This document shows positions 17,083 through 25,655 of a DNA stretch of 64,000 nucleotides, one piece after another. Under the pieces are notes generated by a model. That model searched no databases. It had not been told where the DNA came from and saw only the letters and a list, made by a program, of their open reading frames with translations. Position numbers and translations under genes: made by a program. The first letter of the stretch is position 1. Each line of letters opens with the position of its first letter. Source of the stretch: Streptomyces achromogenes (GTDB lineage: Bacteria; Actinomycetota; Actinomycetes; Streptomycetales; Streptomycetaceae); NCBI RefSeq assembly GCF_030816715.1, contig NZ_JAUSYH010000001.1, positions 7,564,001 through 7,628,000 on the forward strand, read 5' to 3'.

Positions 17083-17866
17083 TCCGCTTCCGGCAGACCA
17101 GGCGGGACGCAGGGTTCCGACGGTCATCGCCGACGAGGTCCACATCGTCTACCGCGTCAACGGCGCCAAGAGCGGGAAGGGCAGCGCCACCGCCGCCCTC
17201 AGCCGTATCGTCAAGCGCGGTGAGGAGCGCGGCGTGCGCAAGGTGCACGCGGTGCGCGGCGTCTCCTTCGTCGCCCACCGGGGCGAGGCCATCGGCCTGA
17301 TCGGCTCCAACGGCTCCGGCAAGTCCACGCTGCTGCGCGCCATCGCCGGGCTGCTGCCGCCGGAGAGCGGCAGGGTGTACACCGACGGACAGCCCTCGCT
17401 GCTCGGCGTCAACGCCGCGATGATGAACGACCTCACCGGCGAACGCAACGTCACCCTGGGCGGTCTGGCCATGGGCATGTCCCGTGAGGAGATCAGGGAG
17501 CGCTACCAGGGGATCGTCGACTTCTCGGGCATCAACGAGAAGGGCGACTTCATCAGCCTGCCGATGCGCACCTACTCCTCCGGCATGCAGGCCCGGCTGC
17601 GGTTCTCCATCGCCGCGGCCAAGGACCACGACGTCCTGATGATCGACGAGGCCCTCGCCACCGGCGACGCCAAGTTCCGCAGGCGCTCCGAGGCGCGGGT
17701 GCGGGAGCTGCGCGAGCAGGCCGGCACGGTGTTCCTGGTGAGCCACAGCAACCAGTCGATCAGGGACACCTGCGACCGCGTGCTCTGGCTGGAACGCGGT
17801 GAACTGCGCCTGGACGGGCCGACGGAAGAGGTCCTGCGGGAGTACGAGAAGTTCTCGGGCAAGTAG
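17075..17866 (+). CDS. ABC transporter ATP-binding protein, polysaccharide/teichoic-acid export (TagH/Wzt type)
   Basis: 263 aa from GTG 17075. The N-terminal 60 residues (VHIVYRVNGAKSGKG and following) are typical of the CPSE/TagH subfamily. The ATPase has Walker A GLIGSNGSGKSTLLRAIAG, a modified signature MRTYSSGMQARLRFSIAAA, Walker B VLMIDEALATGDAKF and the H-loop VFLVSHSNQSIRD. It lacks the C-terminal carbohydrate-binding domain of long Wzt proteins, so substrate choice is unlikely to depend on a terminal modification bound here. It pairs with the preceding permease. The operon ends at the strong hairpin 17877-17908. Confidence 0.92.
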   Translation: MVDPLPADQAGRRVPTVIADEVHIVYRVNGAKSGKGSATAALSRIVKRGEERGVRKVHAVRGVSFVAHRGEAIGLIGSNGSGKSTLLRAIAGLLPPESGRVYTDGQPSLLGVNAAMMNDLTGERNVTLGGLAMGMSREEIRERYQGIVDFSGINEKGDFISLPMRTYSSGMQARLRFSIAAAKDHDVLMIDEALATGDAKFRRRSEARVRELREQAGTVFLVSHSNQSIRDTCDRVLWLERGELRLDGPTEEVLREYEKFSGK

Positions 17867-17876
17867 GCCGTGCGCC

Positions 17877-17908
17877 GGGGCCCCGCCGGAACTGTCCGGC
17901 GGGGCCCC
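17877..17908 (+). terminator. Strong hairpin terminator ending the polymer operon
   Basis: Perfect 14-bp inverted repeat: arm 17877-17890, ACTG loop 17891-17894, arm 17895-17908. It lies 10 bases after the ABC ATPase stop codon. No U tract follows, as is common in Streptomyces. Confidence 0.85.
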
Positions 17909-18222
17909 GCGTCTGCAAAAGAAGCGTCAACTCCCCTCCGCGCAAGGAATCTTGACGCCGATCGGTGTGTTGTTGTGATGTGCAGAACACCCCCTGCGCA
18001 CCGCGCTGCGTTGTACGACGTAAGCTGGACCGGTCCCGAAACGAGTCAAGTGGGGCGATAACGCTCAGTGCCACGGCCGAAGCCTCGCGCCGACGTGCGG
18101 GCGGCGTGTCCGAAATAGTGTGTATTGGGTCGGCAGTGTAGAACGGGAGATGTGACGGCATTGGCTACGGAAACTCCCCAGCTCAGCGCAGGCCGCGCCG
18201 TTTCCGCAGCGGGCGGCCGGGG
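17909..18222 (+). other. Leader region of the hopanoid operon
   Basis: 314 bases between the terminator and hpnC, less GC-rich than its surroundings. TTGACG at 17952-17957 is a possible -35 but lacks a good -10. A 24-codon ORF at 18152-18226 overlaps the hpnC start as ATGA (listed separately). No palindrome like those found before the downstream XRE gene was seen here. Confidence 0.5.
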
Positions 18223-18226
18223 ATGA
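18152..18226 (+). CDS. Possible 24-aa leader peptide coupled to hpnC
   Basis: GTG 18152 begins VTALATETPQLSAGRAVSA and the frame ends at 18224-18226, overlapping the hpnC ATG by four bases. GGGAGAT stands directly before the GTG, too close for ideal initiation; the internal TTG at 18161 has better spacing. The overlap geometry matches every other junction in this operon, which is why I list it. No family is recognised, and chance occurrence in GC-rich DNA is possible. Confidence 0.25.
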   Translation: MTALATETPQLSAGRAVSAAGGRG

Positions 18227-19125
18227 CGGCGTCCGCCGCGCCACGTACCGGCGACCCGGTGGACGGCACCCTGGCCAAGGCCGCGCACGAGAACTTCCCC
18301 GTGGCCCCCTTCTTCCTGCCCCGGGCCTGGCGTGACGACCTCATGGCCGTGTACGGCTTCGCCCGTCTCGTCGACGACATCGGCGACGGAGACCTCGCGC
18401 GGGGCGGCGCCGACGCCCGGCTGCTCGGCGTGCCGGCCGCCGAGGCGGCGGACCGCATGGTCCTGCTGGACGCGTTCGAGGCCGATCTGCGACGGGTCTT
18501 CGACGGCACGCCCCGGCACCCCCTGCTGCGCCGCCTCCAGCCGGCCGTCCGCCGCCGCGCGCTCGGTCCCGAGCCCTTCCTCGGTCTGATCGCCGCCAAC
18601 CGGCAGGACCAGCTCGTCACCCGCTACGAGACCTACGACGACCTCCTCGCCTACTGCGAGCTGTCCGCCAACCCCGTGGGCCGCCTGGTCCTCGCCGTCA
18701 CCGGCGCCTCGACCCCCGAGCGGATCCGCCTCTCCGACGCGATCTGCACCGCACTGCAGATCGTCGAACACCTGCAGGACGTGACCGAGGACCTCGGCCG
18801 CGACCGTGTCTACCTGCCCGCCGCGGACATGAAGCGCTTTCACGTCCGGGAGGCGGACCTCGCCGTGACGACCGCGGGCGCGTCGGTACGCGCACTGGTC
18901 GCCTACGAGGCGCAACGCGCGCGCGATCTCCTGAATGAAGGCGCCCCCTTGGTGGGTAGCGTCCACGGCAGGCTGAGACTGCTGCTCGCGGGGTTCGTGG
19001 CGGGAGGAAGGGCGGCGATCCGAGCGATCGCCGCCGCCGAGTACGACGTACTTCCCGGCCCGCCCAAGCCCGGCAAGCTCCAGTTGCTGCGCGAGGTGGG
19101 CGTGACCCTGCGAGGAGAGGGGTGA
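18223..19125 (+). CDS. hpnC: Squalene synthase HpnC (hydroxysqualene synthase type)
   Basis: 300 aa. Trans-isoprenyl diphosphate synthase, head-to-head type. The start AKAAHENFPVAPFFLPRAW is typical of HpnC. The first Asp-rich motif is RLVDDIGDGD near residue 48, the second VEHLQDVTEDLGRDRVYLP near residue 185. In bacteria with HpnCDE, HpnD joins two farnesyl diphosphates to presqualene diphosphate, HpnC converts this to hydroxysqualene, and HpnE reduces that to squalene. All three genes are adjacent here. The hpnD start overlaps its stop (GTGA). It is the first enzyme gene of the hopanoid operon. Confidence 0.93.
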   Translation: MTASAAPRTGDPVDGTLAKAAHENFPVAPFFLPRAWRDDLMAVYGFARLVDDIGDGDLARGGADARLLGVPAAEAADRMVLLDAFEADLRRVFDGTPRHPLLRRLQPAVRRRALGPEPFLGLIAANRQDQLVTRYETYDDLLAYCELSANPVGRLVLAVTGASTPERIRLSDAICTALQIVEHLQDVTEDLGRDRVYLPAADMKRFHVREADLAVTTAGASVRALVAYEAQRARDLLNEGAPLVGSVHGRLRLLLAGFVAGGRAAIRAIAAAEYDVLPGPPKPGKLQLLREVGVTLRGEG

Positions 19126-20072
19126 TCCGGACCGTGGAGTCGTCCGCGCACGTGTCCGCACCGGTACTCGCCGCCTACAGCTACTGCGAGACCGTCACCG
19201 GACAGCAGGCCCGCAACTTCGCGTACGGGATCCGGCTGCTGCCCACGCCCGAACGCCGCGCGATGTCGGCGCTCTACGCCTTCTCGCGCCGCGTCGACGA
19301 CATCGGCGACGGCGCGCTGGACGGCGACGTCAAGAACGCCCGGCTCGAGGACACCAGGGCGCTGCTCACCCGCGTCCGCGCGGGCGAGGTCGAGGAGGAC
19401 GACACCGACCCCGTCGCGGTCGCCCTCGCGCACACGGCCCGGGCCTTCCCGGTCCCGCTGGGCGGTCTGGACGAGCTGATCGACGGCGTGCTGATGGACG
19501 TGCGCGGCGAGACGTACGAGACCTGGGACGACCTGAAGGTGTACTGCCGCTGTGTGGCGGGCGCCATCGGGCGGCTCTCCCTCGGTGTGTTCGGCACCCA
19601 GCCGGGGGCGCGTGGCGCCGAGCGCGCGCCGGAGTACGCCGACACGCTCGGGCTCGCACTCCAGCTCACGAACATCCTCAGGGACGTCCGTGAGGACGCG
19701 GCGGGGGGCCGGACCTATCTGCCCGCCGACGACCTCGCCAAGTTCGGCTGTTCGGCCGGGTTCGACGGCCCCAAGCCGCCGGAGGGCTCCGACTTCGCGG
19801 GTCTCGTCCACTTCGAGGTGCGGCGGGCCCGCGCCCTGTTCGCCGAGGGCTACCGGCTGCTGCCCATGCTCGACCGGCGCAGCGGCGCCTGCGTCGCCGC
19901 CATGGCCGGCATCTACCGTCGGCTCCTCGACCGCATCGAGCGCGACCCCGGGGCCGTGCTGCGCGGCCGCGTCTCGCTGCCCGGCCGGGAGAAGGCCTAT
20001 GTCGCCGTGCGCGGCCTGTCGGGCCTGGACGCCCGGCACGTGTCGCGACGGAGCGTCAGGAGGCACGCCTGA
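19122..20072 (+). CDS. hpnD: Presqualene diphosphate synthase HpnD
   Basis: 316 aa from GTG 19122. The start CETVTGQQARNFAYGIRLLP is typical of HpnD and of phytoene synthases. Asp-rich motifs are SRRVDDIGDGAL near residue 55 and LTNILRDVREDAAGGRTYLP near residue 187, and CRCVAGAIGRLSLGVFG completes the squalene/phytoene synthase signature. It condenses two farnesyl diphosphates to presqualene diphosphate, the substrate for HpnC. The stop TGA shares its A with the ATG of the 50-aa ORF that follows (TGATG), so translation is probably coupled. Confidence 0.93.
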   Translation: MIRTVESSAHVSAPVLAAYSYCETVTGQQARNFAYGIRLLPTPERRAMSALYAFSRRVDDIGDGALDGDVKNARLEDTRALLTRVRAGEVEEDDTDPVAVALAHTARAFPVPLGGLDELIDGVLMDVRGETYETWDDLKVYCRCVAGAIGRLSLGVFGTQPGARGAERAPEYADTLGLALQLTNILRDVREDAAGGRTYLPADDLAKFGCSAGFDGPKPPEGSDFAGLVHFEVRRARALFAEGYRLLPMLDRRSGACVAAMAGIYRRLLDRIERDPGAVLRGRVSLPGREKAYVAVRGLSGLDARHVSRRSVRRHA

Positions 20073-20224
20073 TGGACGTGCCGGGCGACGACGGGAACCG
20101 CGGTGACGCCACCGAAGAAAAGCGGTGGGCAACCCTCCGGTGCGGCGCGGCGTCCCTGACTGCGACGGCCTGCGGTGCAGCATTCAAGCGCCATGGTCGG
20201 CCCGCACAGAAGGGTGCACGATGA
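20072..20224 (+). CDS. Small 50-aa protein between hpnD and hpnE (DUF6380-like)
   Basis: ATG 20072 overlaps the hpnD stop by one base, and the stop (20222-20224) overlaps the hpnE ATG by four bases, so it fills exactly the gap between two enzymes. The product starts MDVPGDDGNRG and contains KRWATLRCGAASLTATACG, a pattern I recall from small Streptomyces proteins called DUF6380. There is no signal peptide or membrane segment. It contains two cysteines. Function unknown. Perfect stop/start coupling on both sides supports translation; the alternative is that it only serves to couple hpnD to hpnE. Confidence 0.6.
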   Translation: MDVPGDDGNRGDATEEKRWATLRCGAASLTATACGAAFKRHGRPAQKGAR

Positions 20225-21726
20225 ACGACGAGCAGCTCGCGGACGCCGCGCACACGCCCGAACCCGCGGGACGCACCGCCGTCGTCGTCGGGGGCGGGCT
20301 GGCCGGAGTCACCGCCGCGCTCGCGCTCGCCGACGCGGGCGTGCGCGTCACCCTGCTCGAGGGCCGGCCCCGGCTCGGCGGCCTCGCCTTCTCCTTCCGG
20401 CGCGGCGAACTGACCGTCGACAACGGACAGCACGTCTACCTGCGCTGCTGCACCGCCTACCGGTGGTTCCTCGACCGCATCGACGGCAGCGCGCTGGCAC
20501 CGCTGCAGAATCGTCTCGATGTGCCCGTCGTCGACGTCGACAAGCCCGAGGGGCGGCGGCTCGGCAGGTTGCGCCGCGACCCGCTGCCGGTGCCCCTGCA
20601 CCTGGGGCGCAGCCTCGCCGCGTACCCGCACCTCTCGCTCGCCGAACGCGCCAAGGTGGGCCGCGCCGCACTCGCCCTCAAGGGCCTCGACCTCGCCGAT
20701 CCGGCCCTGGACGCCCAGGACTTCGGCAGCTGGCTGACCGCGCACGGACAGTCGGCGCGCGCCGTCGAGGCCCTGTGGGACCTGGTCGGGGTCGCCACCC
20801 TCAACGCGGTCGCCGGCGACTGCTCGCTGGGGCTCGCCGCGATGGTGTTCAAGACCGGCCTGCTGTCCGACCCGGGGGCGGCCGACATCGGCTGGGCGCA
20901 CGTCCCGCTGGGCGAGCTGCACGACCGGCTGGCCCGCAGGGCGCTCGACGCCGCGGGCGTGCGCACCGAGGTCCGCGCCCGCGTCACCTCCCTCGCACAG
21001 GGCGACGACGGGACCTGGCGCGTGCGGGTTCCCGGCGCGACGCTCCGCACGGACGCCGTCGTGCTCGCCGTACCGCAGCGCGAGGCCTACGACCTGCTGC
21101 CCGACGGAGCGCTCCACGACGCCCGGCGACTGCTCGAGATCGGCACCGCGCCCATCCTCAACGTGCACGTCGTCTACGACCGCGAGGTGCTCGACGCGCC
21201 CTTCTTCGCGGCCCTCGGCACCCCCGTGCAGTGGGTGTTCGACCGCACCCACGCCTCCGGACTGCGCGCGGGCCAGTACCTCGCCCTCTCCCAGTCCGCC
21301 GCGCAGGACGAGATCGACGAGCCCGTCGCCGCCCTGCGCGAGCGCTACCTGCCCGAGCTGCGACGGCTGCTGCCGGGCGCTCGCCGGGCCGAGGTGAAGG
21401 ACTTCTTCGTGACCAGGGAGCGGACCGCCACGTTCGCCCCCGCCCCCGGCGTCGGACGGCTACGTCCCGGCGCCCGCACCGAAGCACCCGGCCTGTACCT
21501 GGCCGGAGCGTGGACCGCCACAGGGTGGCCCGCGACCATGGAGAGTGCGGTCCGCAGCGGTGTGAGTGCGGCGGACGCCGCGCTCGGCGCGCTGGGCCGG
21601 CCCCGACCCCGCCGCCTGTTCGCCTTCGAGGAAGCGGCCCACTGCATCGCCTCGGGGGGCGACCCCCGCACCCCCGGCAGACAGCCGGAGGGAACCGGCG
21701 TGCCCCTGCGAGGTGGGACCCGGTGA
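20221..21726 (+). CDS. hpnE: Hydroxysqualene dehydroxylase HpnE
   Basis: 501 aa, FAD-dependent amine-oxidase-like fold. The dinucleotide site is AVVVGGGLAGVTAALALADA near residue 20, followed by RPRLGGLAFSFRRGELTVDN, which is typical of HpnE and phytoene-desaturase-like enzymes. The C-terminal FAD segment is GLYLAGAWTATGWPATMESA near residue 420. It reduces and dehydroxylates hydroxysqualene to squalene. ATG 20221 is preferred over the upstream in-frame start because it overlaps the previous stop as ATGA. A Pro/Arg-rich 45-residue tail follows the last conserved block. Confidence 0.93.
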   Translation: MNDEQLADAAHTPEPAGRTAVVVGGGLAGVTAALALADAGVRVTLLEGRPRLGGLAFSFRRGELTVDNGQHVYLRCCTAYRWFLDRIDGSALAPLQNRLDVPVVDVDKPEGRRLGRLRRDPLPVPLHLGRSLAAYPHLSLAERAKVGRAALALKGLDLADPALDAQDFGSWLTAHGQSARAVEALWDLVGVATLNAVAGDCSLGLAAMVFKTGLLSDPGAADIGWAHVPLGELHDRLARRALDAAGVRTEVRARVTSLAQGDDGTWRVRVPGATLRTDAVVLAVPQREAYDLLPDGALHDARRLLEIGTAPILNVHVVYDREVLDAPFFAALGTPVQWVFDRTHASGLRAGQYLALSQSAAQDEIDEPVAALRERYLPELRRLLPGARRAEVKDFFVTRERTATFAPAPGVGRLRPGARTEAPGLYLAGAWTATGWPATMESAVRSGVSAADAALGALGRPRPRRLFAFEEAAHCIASGGDPRTPGRQPEGTGVPLRGGTR

Positions 21727-21791
21727 CGTTCGATCAGCATGGCTCGGCACACCCCCGCACCCCCTCCGGTAACGCGACAAGAGGAGAATCT

Positions 21792-22865
21792 GTGCCCACT
21801 GTGCCCCCGGCCACGTCGGCCGTCCGGCGGACCGCGGTGGACGTGACCGCGCTCCTGGAGCGCGGCCGCACCCTGGCCACACCGGTGCTGCGGGCGGCCG
21901 TCGACCGTCTGGCGCCGCCCATGGACACGGTCGCCGCCTACCACTTCGGCTGGATCGACGCGCAGGGCAACCCGACCGACGGCGACGGCGGCAAGGCGGT
22001 GCGCCCCGCGCTCGCCGTGCTCTCCGCGGAGGTCGCCGGGGCCGCTCCCGAGGCCGGCGTCCCCGGCGCGGTCGCCGTGGAGCTGGTCCACAACTTCTCG
22101 CTCCTGCACGACGACCTGATGGACGGCGACGAACAGCGCCGGCACCGCGACACCGTCTGGAAGGTGCACGGCCCCGCCCAGGCCATCCTGGTCGGCGACG
22201 CCCTGTTCGCCCTCGCCAACGAGATCCTGCTGGAACTCGGCACCGTGGAGGCCGGCCGCGCCACGCGCCGGCTGACCACCGCCACCCGCGCCCTCATCGA
22301 CGGTCAGGCCCAGGACATCTCCTACGAACACCGCGACCGGGTCAGCGTCGAGGAGTGCCTGGAGATGGAGGGCAACAAGACCGGCGCCCTGCTGGCCTGC
22401 GCCAGCTCCATCGGCGCGGTGCTCGGCGGGGCCGACGAGCGCACCGCGGACACCCTGGAGAAATACGGCCACCACCTCGGCCTCGCCTTCCAGGCCGTCG
22501 ACGACCTCCTCGGCATCTGGGGCGACCCGGAGGCCACCGGCAAGCAGACCTGGAGCGACCTGCGCCAGCGCAAGAAGTCGCTGCCCGTGGTGGCCGCCCT
22601 CGCCGCGGGCGGTCCCGCCTCCGAGCGGCTCGGCGAGATCCTCGCCGCGGACGCCAAGAGCAGCGACTTCGACAACTTCTCCGAGGAGGAGTTCGCGGCC
22701 CGGGCCGCCCTGATCGAGGAGGCGGGCGGCCGCGAGTGGACCGCCGGGGAGGCACGCCGGCAGCACGCCGTCGCCATCGAGGCCCTGAACGCCGTGGACA
22801 TGCCCGAGCCGGTGCGGGAGCGGTTCACGGCGCTCGCCGACTTCGTCGTCGTACGAAAGAGATGA
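21792..22865 (+). CDS. Polyprenyl (probably farnesyl) diphosphate synthase
   Basis: 357 aa from GTG 21792, preceded at good spacing by GAGGAGA. A GTG at 21723 overlaps the hpnE stop and would add 23 residues. Trans-prenyltransferase motifs are VELVHNFSLLHDDLMDGDEQ (first Asp-rich DDLMD, near residue 110) and LAFQAVDDLLGIWGDPEATG (second motif, near residue 233). The residues before DDxxD suggest a short-chain product. Within this operon its natural role is farnesyl diphosphate for HpnD, though geranylgeranyl diphosphate cannot be excluded from sequence. The last codons overlap a 10-codon ORF (22862-22894). Confidence 0.9.
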   Translation: MPTVPPATSAVRRTAVDVTALLERGRTLATPVLRAAVDRLAPPMDTVAAYHFGWIDAQGNPTDGDGGKAVRPALAVLSAEVAGAAPEAGVPGAVAVELVHNFSLLHDDLMDGDEQRRHRDTVWKVHGPAQAILVGDALFALANEILLELGTVEAGRATRRLTTATRALIDGQAQDISYEHRDRVSVEECLEMEGNKTGALLACASSIGAVLGGADERTADTLEKYGHHLGLAFQAVDDLLGIWGDPEATGKQTWSDLRQRKKSLPVVAALAAGGPASERLGEILAADAKSSDFDNFSEEEFAARAALIEEAGGREWTAGEARRQHAVAIEALNAVDMPEPVRERFTALADFVVVRKR

Positions 22866-22894
22866 TCACTATCGGTCGAATAGCCCTCGCGTAG
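22862..22894 (+). CDS. Possible 10-aa peptide between the prenyl synthase and shc
   Basis: ATG 22862 overlaps the previous stop as ATGA and encodes MITIGRIALA. It ends 90 bases before shc. Too short to judge by composition; listed only because the junction geometry repeats that of the operon. It may be chance. Confidence 0.15.
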   Translation: MITIGRIALA

Positions 22895-22984
22895 TCGCCG
22901 GCCGGTGTGCGAGGAGAGAGAGCACCGGCCGACGGCGGACCCACAGCAGACGCAACGCCATGCACACTGCACGAAGGGGAAGCC

Positions 22985-25009
22985 ATGACAGCGACGACCG
23001 ACGGAAGCACCGGGGCGGCCCTGCCGCCCCGGGCTGCCGCGGCCAGCGAAACCGCCCTCACCGTCCCCGTGGCGGCCGGGGTACAAGAAGCCGCCGCCCG
23101 CGCCACGCAACGCGCCACCGACTTCCTGCTCGCCCGGCAGGACGCCGAGGGCTGGTGGAAGGGCGACCTCGAGACGAACGTCACGATGGACGCCGAGGAC
23201 CTGCTGCTCCGCCAGTTCCTGGGCATCCGCGACGAGGCCACCACCCGGGCCACCGCGCTCTTCGTCCGTGGCGAGCAGCGTGAGGACGGCACCTGGGCGA
23301 CCTTCTACGGCGGCCCGCCCGACCTCTCCGCCACCGTCGAGGCGTACGTCGCCCTGCGGCTGGCCGGCGACGAACCCGACGCGCCCCACATGGCCCGGGC
23401 CTCCGCCTGGATCCGCGACCAGGGGGGCATCGCGGCCGCCCGGGTCTTCACCCGGATCTGGCTGGCCCTGTTCGGCTGGTGGAAGTGGGAGGACCTGCCC
23501 GAACTGCCGCCCGAGCTGTTGTTCTTCCCCAGATGGTTTCCGCTGAGCATCTACAACTTCGGCTGCTGGGGCCGCCAGACGATCGTGCCGCTCACCGTCG
23601 TCTCGGCGAAGCGCCCGGTGCGCCCGGCGCCGTTCCCGCTCGACGAGCTGCACACCGACCCGGCGAACCCGAACCCGCCCCGACCGCTTGCCCCCGTGAA
23701 CAGCTGGGACGGCCTCTTCCAGCGGCTCGACAAGGTGGTGCGCGGTTACCGGCGGGTCGCGGTGCGCAGGTTGCGCAGGGCGGCTCTGAACTCCGCCGCC
23801 CGGTGGATCGTCGAGCGTCAGGAGAACGACGGCTGCTGGGGCGGTATCCAGCCGCCCGCCGTGTACTCGGTCATCGCCCTGCACCTGATCGGCTACGACC
23901 TCGGACACCCCGTGATGCGGGCCGGGCTGCGGTCGCTCGACCGTTACGCGGTGTGGCGCGAGGACGGCGCCCGGATGATCGAGGCCTGCCAGTCACCGGT
24001 GTGGGACACCTGCCTGGCGACCATCGCGCTGGCCGACGCGGGAGTGCCCGCCGACCATCCGCAACTGGTCAAGGCCGCCGACTGGATGCTCGGCGAGCAG
24101 GTCGTGCGCCCCGGCGACTGGTCGGTGCGACGGCCTCAACTGCCGCCCGGCGGTTGGGCGTTCGAGTTCCACAACGACAACTACCCGGACATCGACGACA
24201 CCGCCGAGGTGGTGCTCGCCCTGCGCCGGGTCGCACACCACGACCCGGAGCGGATGGACCGCGCCATCGCGCGCGGTGTGCGGTGGAACCTCGGGATGCA
24301 GTCGAAGAACGGCGCGTGGGGGGCCTTCGACGTCGACAACACCAGCCCGTTCCCCGACCGGCTGCCGTTCTGCGACTTCGGCGAGGTCATCGATCCGCCG
24401 TCCGCCGACGTCACCGCCCACGTGGTCGAGATGCTGGCCGTCGAGGGGCTCTCGCACGACCCGCGCACCCGGCGCGGCATCACCTGGCTGCTGGCCGAAC
24501 AGGAGCCGGAGGGCTCGTGGTTCGGACGTTGGGGCGTCAACTACGTCTACGGCACCGGGTCGGTGGTACCCGCCCTCACCGCGGCCGGACTGTCCCCACA
24601 GCATCCCGCGATCCGCCGGGCGGTGGCCTGGCTGGAACGGGTGCAGAACGACGACGGCGGCTGGGGCGAGGACCTGCGCTCCTACCGGGACCCCGTCCGC
24701 TGGAGCGGCCGGGGCGCCTCGACGGCCTCGCAGACCGCGTGGGCCCTGATGGCGCTGCTGGCGGCGGGGGAGCGGGACTCCCAGGCCGTCGAACGCGGTG
24801 TCGCCTGGCTGGCGGCGACACAGCGGGAGGACGGCTCCTGGGACGAGCCGTACTTCACCGGCACCGGCTTCCCCTGGGACTTCTCGATCAACTACCACCT
24901 CTACCGGCAGGTCTTCCCGCTGACCGCACTGGGCCGGTACCTGCACGGAGAGCCGTTCAGCAAGAAGCCCTCCCCGCACGCGGTGTCCGTCGAGGCCGAG
25001 GGGAGCTGA
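22985..25009 (+). CDS. shc: Squalene-hopene cyclase
   Basis: 674 aa from ATG 22985 after a GAAGGGGAA ribosome-binding site. The alpha-alpha barrel has multiple QW repeats, for example QDAEGWWKG, QREDGTW, QENDGCWGG, QSKNGAWGA, QEPEGSWFG, QNDDGGWGE and QREDGSW. The catalytic DxDD motif is DIDD at residues about 402-405, within YPDIDDTAEVVLA. It cyclises squalene to hopene/hopanol in one step as a monotopic membrane enzyme. It is the committed step of the pathway. It sits after the squalene-forming genes and before the side-chain genes hpnG and hpnH. Confidence 0.97.
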   Translation: MTATTDGSTGAALPPRAAAASETALTVPVAAGVQEAAARATQRATDFLLARQDAEGWWKGDLETNVTMDAEDLLLRQFLGIRDEATTRATALFVRGEQREDGTWATFYGGPPDLSATVEAYVALRLAGDEPDAPHMARASAWIRDQGGIAAARVFTRIWLALFGWWKWEDLPELPPELLFFPRWFPLSIYNFGCWGRQTIVPLTVVSAKRPVRPAPFPLDELHTDPANPNPPRPLAPVNSWDGLFQRLDKVVRGYRRVAVRRLRRAALNSAARWIVERQENDGCWGGIQPPAVYSVIALHLIGYDLGHPVMRAGLRSLDRYAVWREDGARMIEACQSPVWDTCLATIALADAGVPADHPQLVKAADWMLGEQVVRPGDWSVRRPQLPPGGWAFEFHNDNYPDIDDTAEVVLALRRVAHHDPERMDRAIARGVRWNLGMQSKNGAWGAFDVDNTSPFPDRLPFCDFGEVIDPPSADVTAHVVEMLAVEGLSHDPRTRRGITWLLAEQEPEGSWFGRWGVNYVYGTGSVVPALTAAGLSPQHPAIRRAVAWLERVQNDDGGWGEDLRSYRDPVRWSGRGASTASQTAWALMALLAAGERDSQAVERGVAWLAATQREDGSWDEPYFTGTGFPWDFSINYHLYRQVFPLTALGRYLHGEPFSKKPSPHAVSVEAEGS

Positions 25010-25650
25010 TGAGCGCGCAGCCCGTCCCGGCCCCGCTGCTGATCGCCTGCGCGCTCGGCATCGAGCACCTCGCCCTGCGCCTGGGCGACCGCAGCGGGGC
25101 CGACGGGCCGGTCACCGTCCTGCGGACGGGAATGGGCCCCAGAGCGGCCGAACGCTCCGTCACCCGGGTGCTGGCCGGCCCGGTGCTCGGCGGGGCGGCC
25201 GTGCTGGCCACCGGCTTCTGCGCCGGTCTCGCCCCCGGCATGCACCCCGGCGACCTGGTCGTCGCCGAGGAGACCCGGGACCCGCGCGGCCGGGTGCCCT
25301 GCGTCGGCGTCGACCTGCTGGTCAAGGAGCTCGTGCGGATTCTGCCGGGCCGCACCGTGCACACCGGCCCGCTCACCGGCTCCGACCACGTGGTACGCGG
25401 ACCCGAGCGGGCCGACCTGCGCGCGACGGGCGCGATCGCGGTCGACATGGAGTCGGCGTCCACCCTCCTGAGCGCCGTGCGCGCCGAACCGCGCCCGGTT
25501 GCGGCCGTACGGGTGGTCGTGGACGCTCCTGAACATGAACTCGTCCGGATCGGCACGGTGCGCGGTGGAATATCGGCTTTCCGCGTCCTTCGCTGCGTCC
25601 TGCCTGCTTTTTTCGAATGGCACCGTAATGTTCTGCTCCCCCGGAGGTGA
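25009..25650 (+). CDS. hpnG: Adenosylhopane nucleosidase/phosphorylase HpnG
   Basis: 213 aa; ATG 25009 overlaps the shc stop (TGATG). Nucleoside-phosphorylase-like fold: LIACALGIEHLALRLGD at the start, RTGMGPRAAERSV, ATGFCAGLAPGMHPGDLVVA near residue 67, and the ribose-binding acid region IAVDMESASTLLSAV near residue 142. HpnG removes adenine from adenosylhopane to give ribosylhopane or its phosphorylated form. Position between shc and hpnH supports this. The ORF is short for the superfamily but normal for HpnG. Confidence 0.9.
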   Translation: MSAQPVPAPLLIACALGIEHLALRLGDRSGADGPVTVLRTGMGPRAAERSVTRVLAGPVLGGAAVLATGFCAGLAPGMHPGDLVVAEETRDPRGRVPCVGVDLLVKELVRILPGRTVHTGPLTGSDHVVRGPERADLRATGAIAVDMESASTLLSAVRAEPRPVAAVRVVVDAPEHELVRIGTVRGGISAFRVLRCVLPAFFEWHRNVLLPRR

Positions 25651-25655
25651 GCCAC

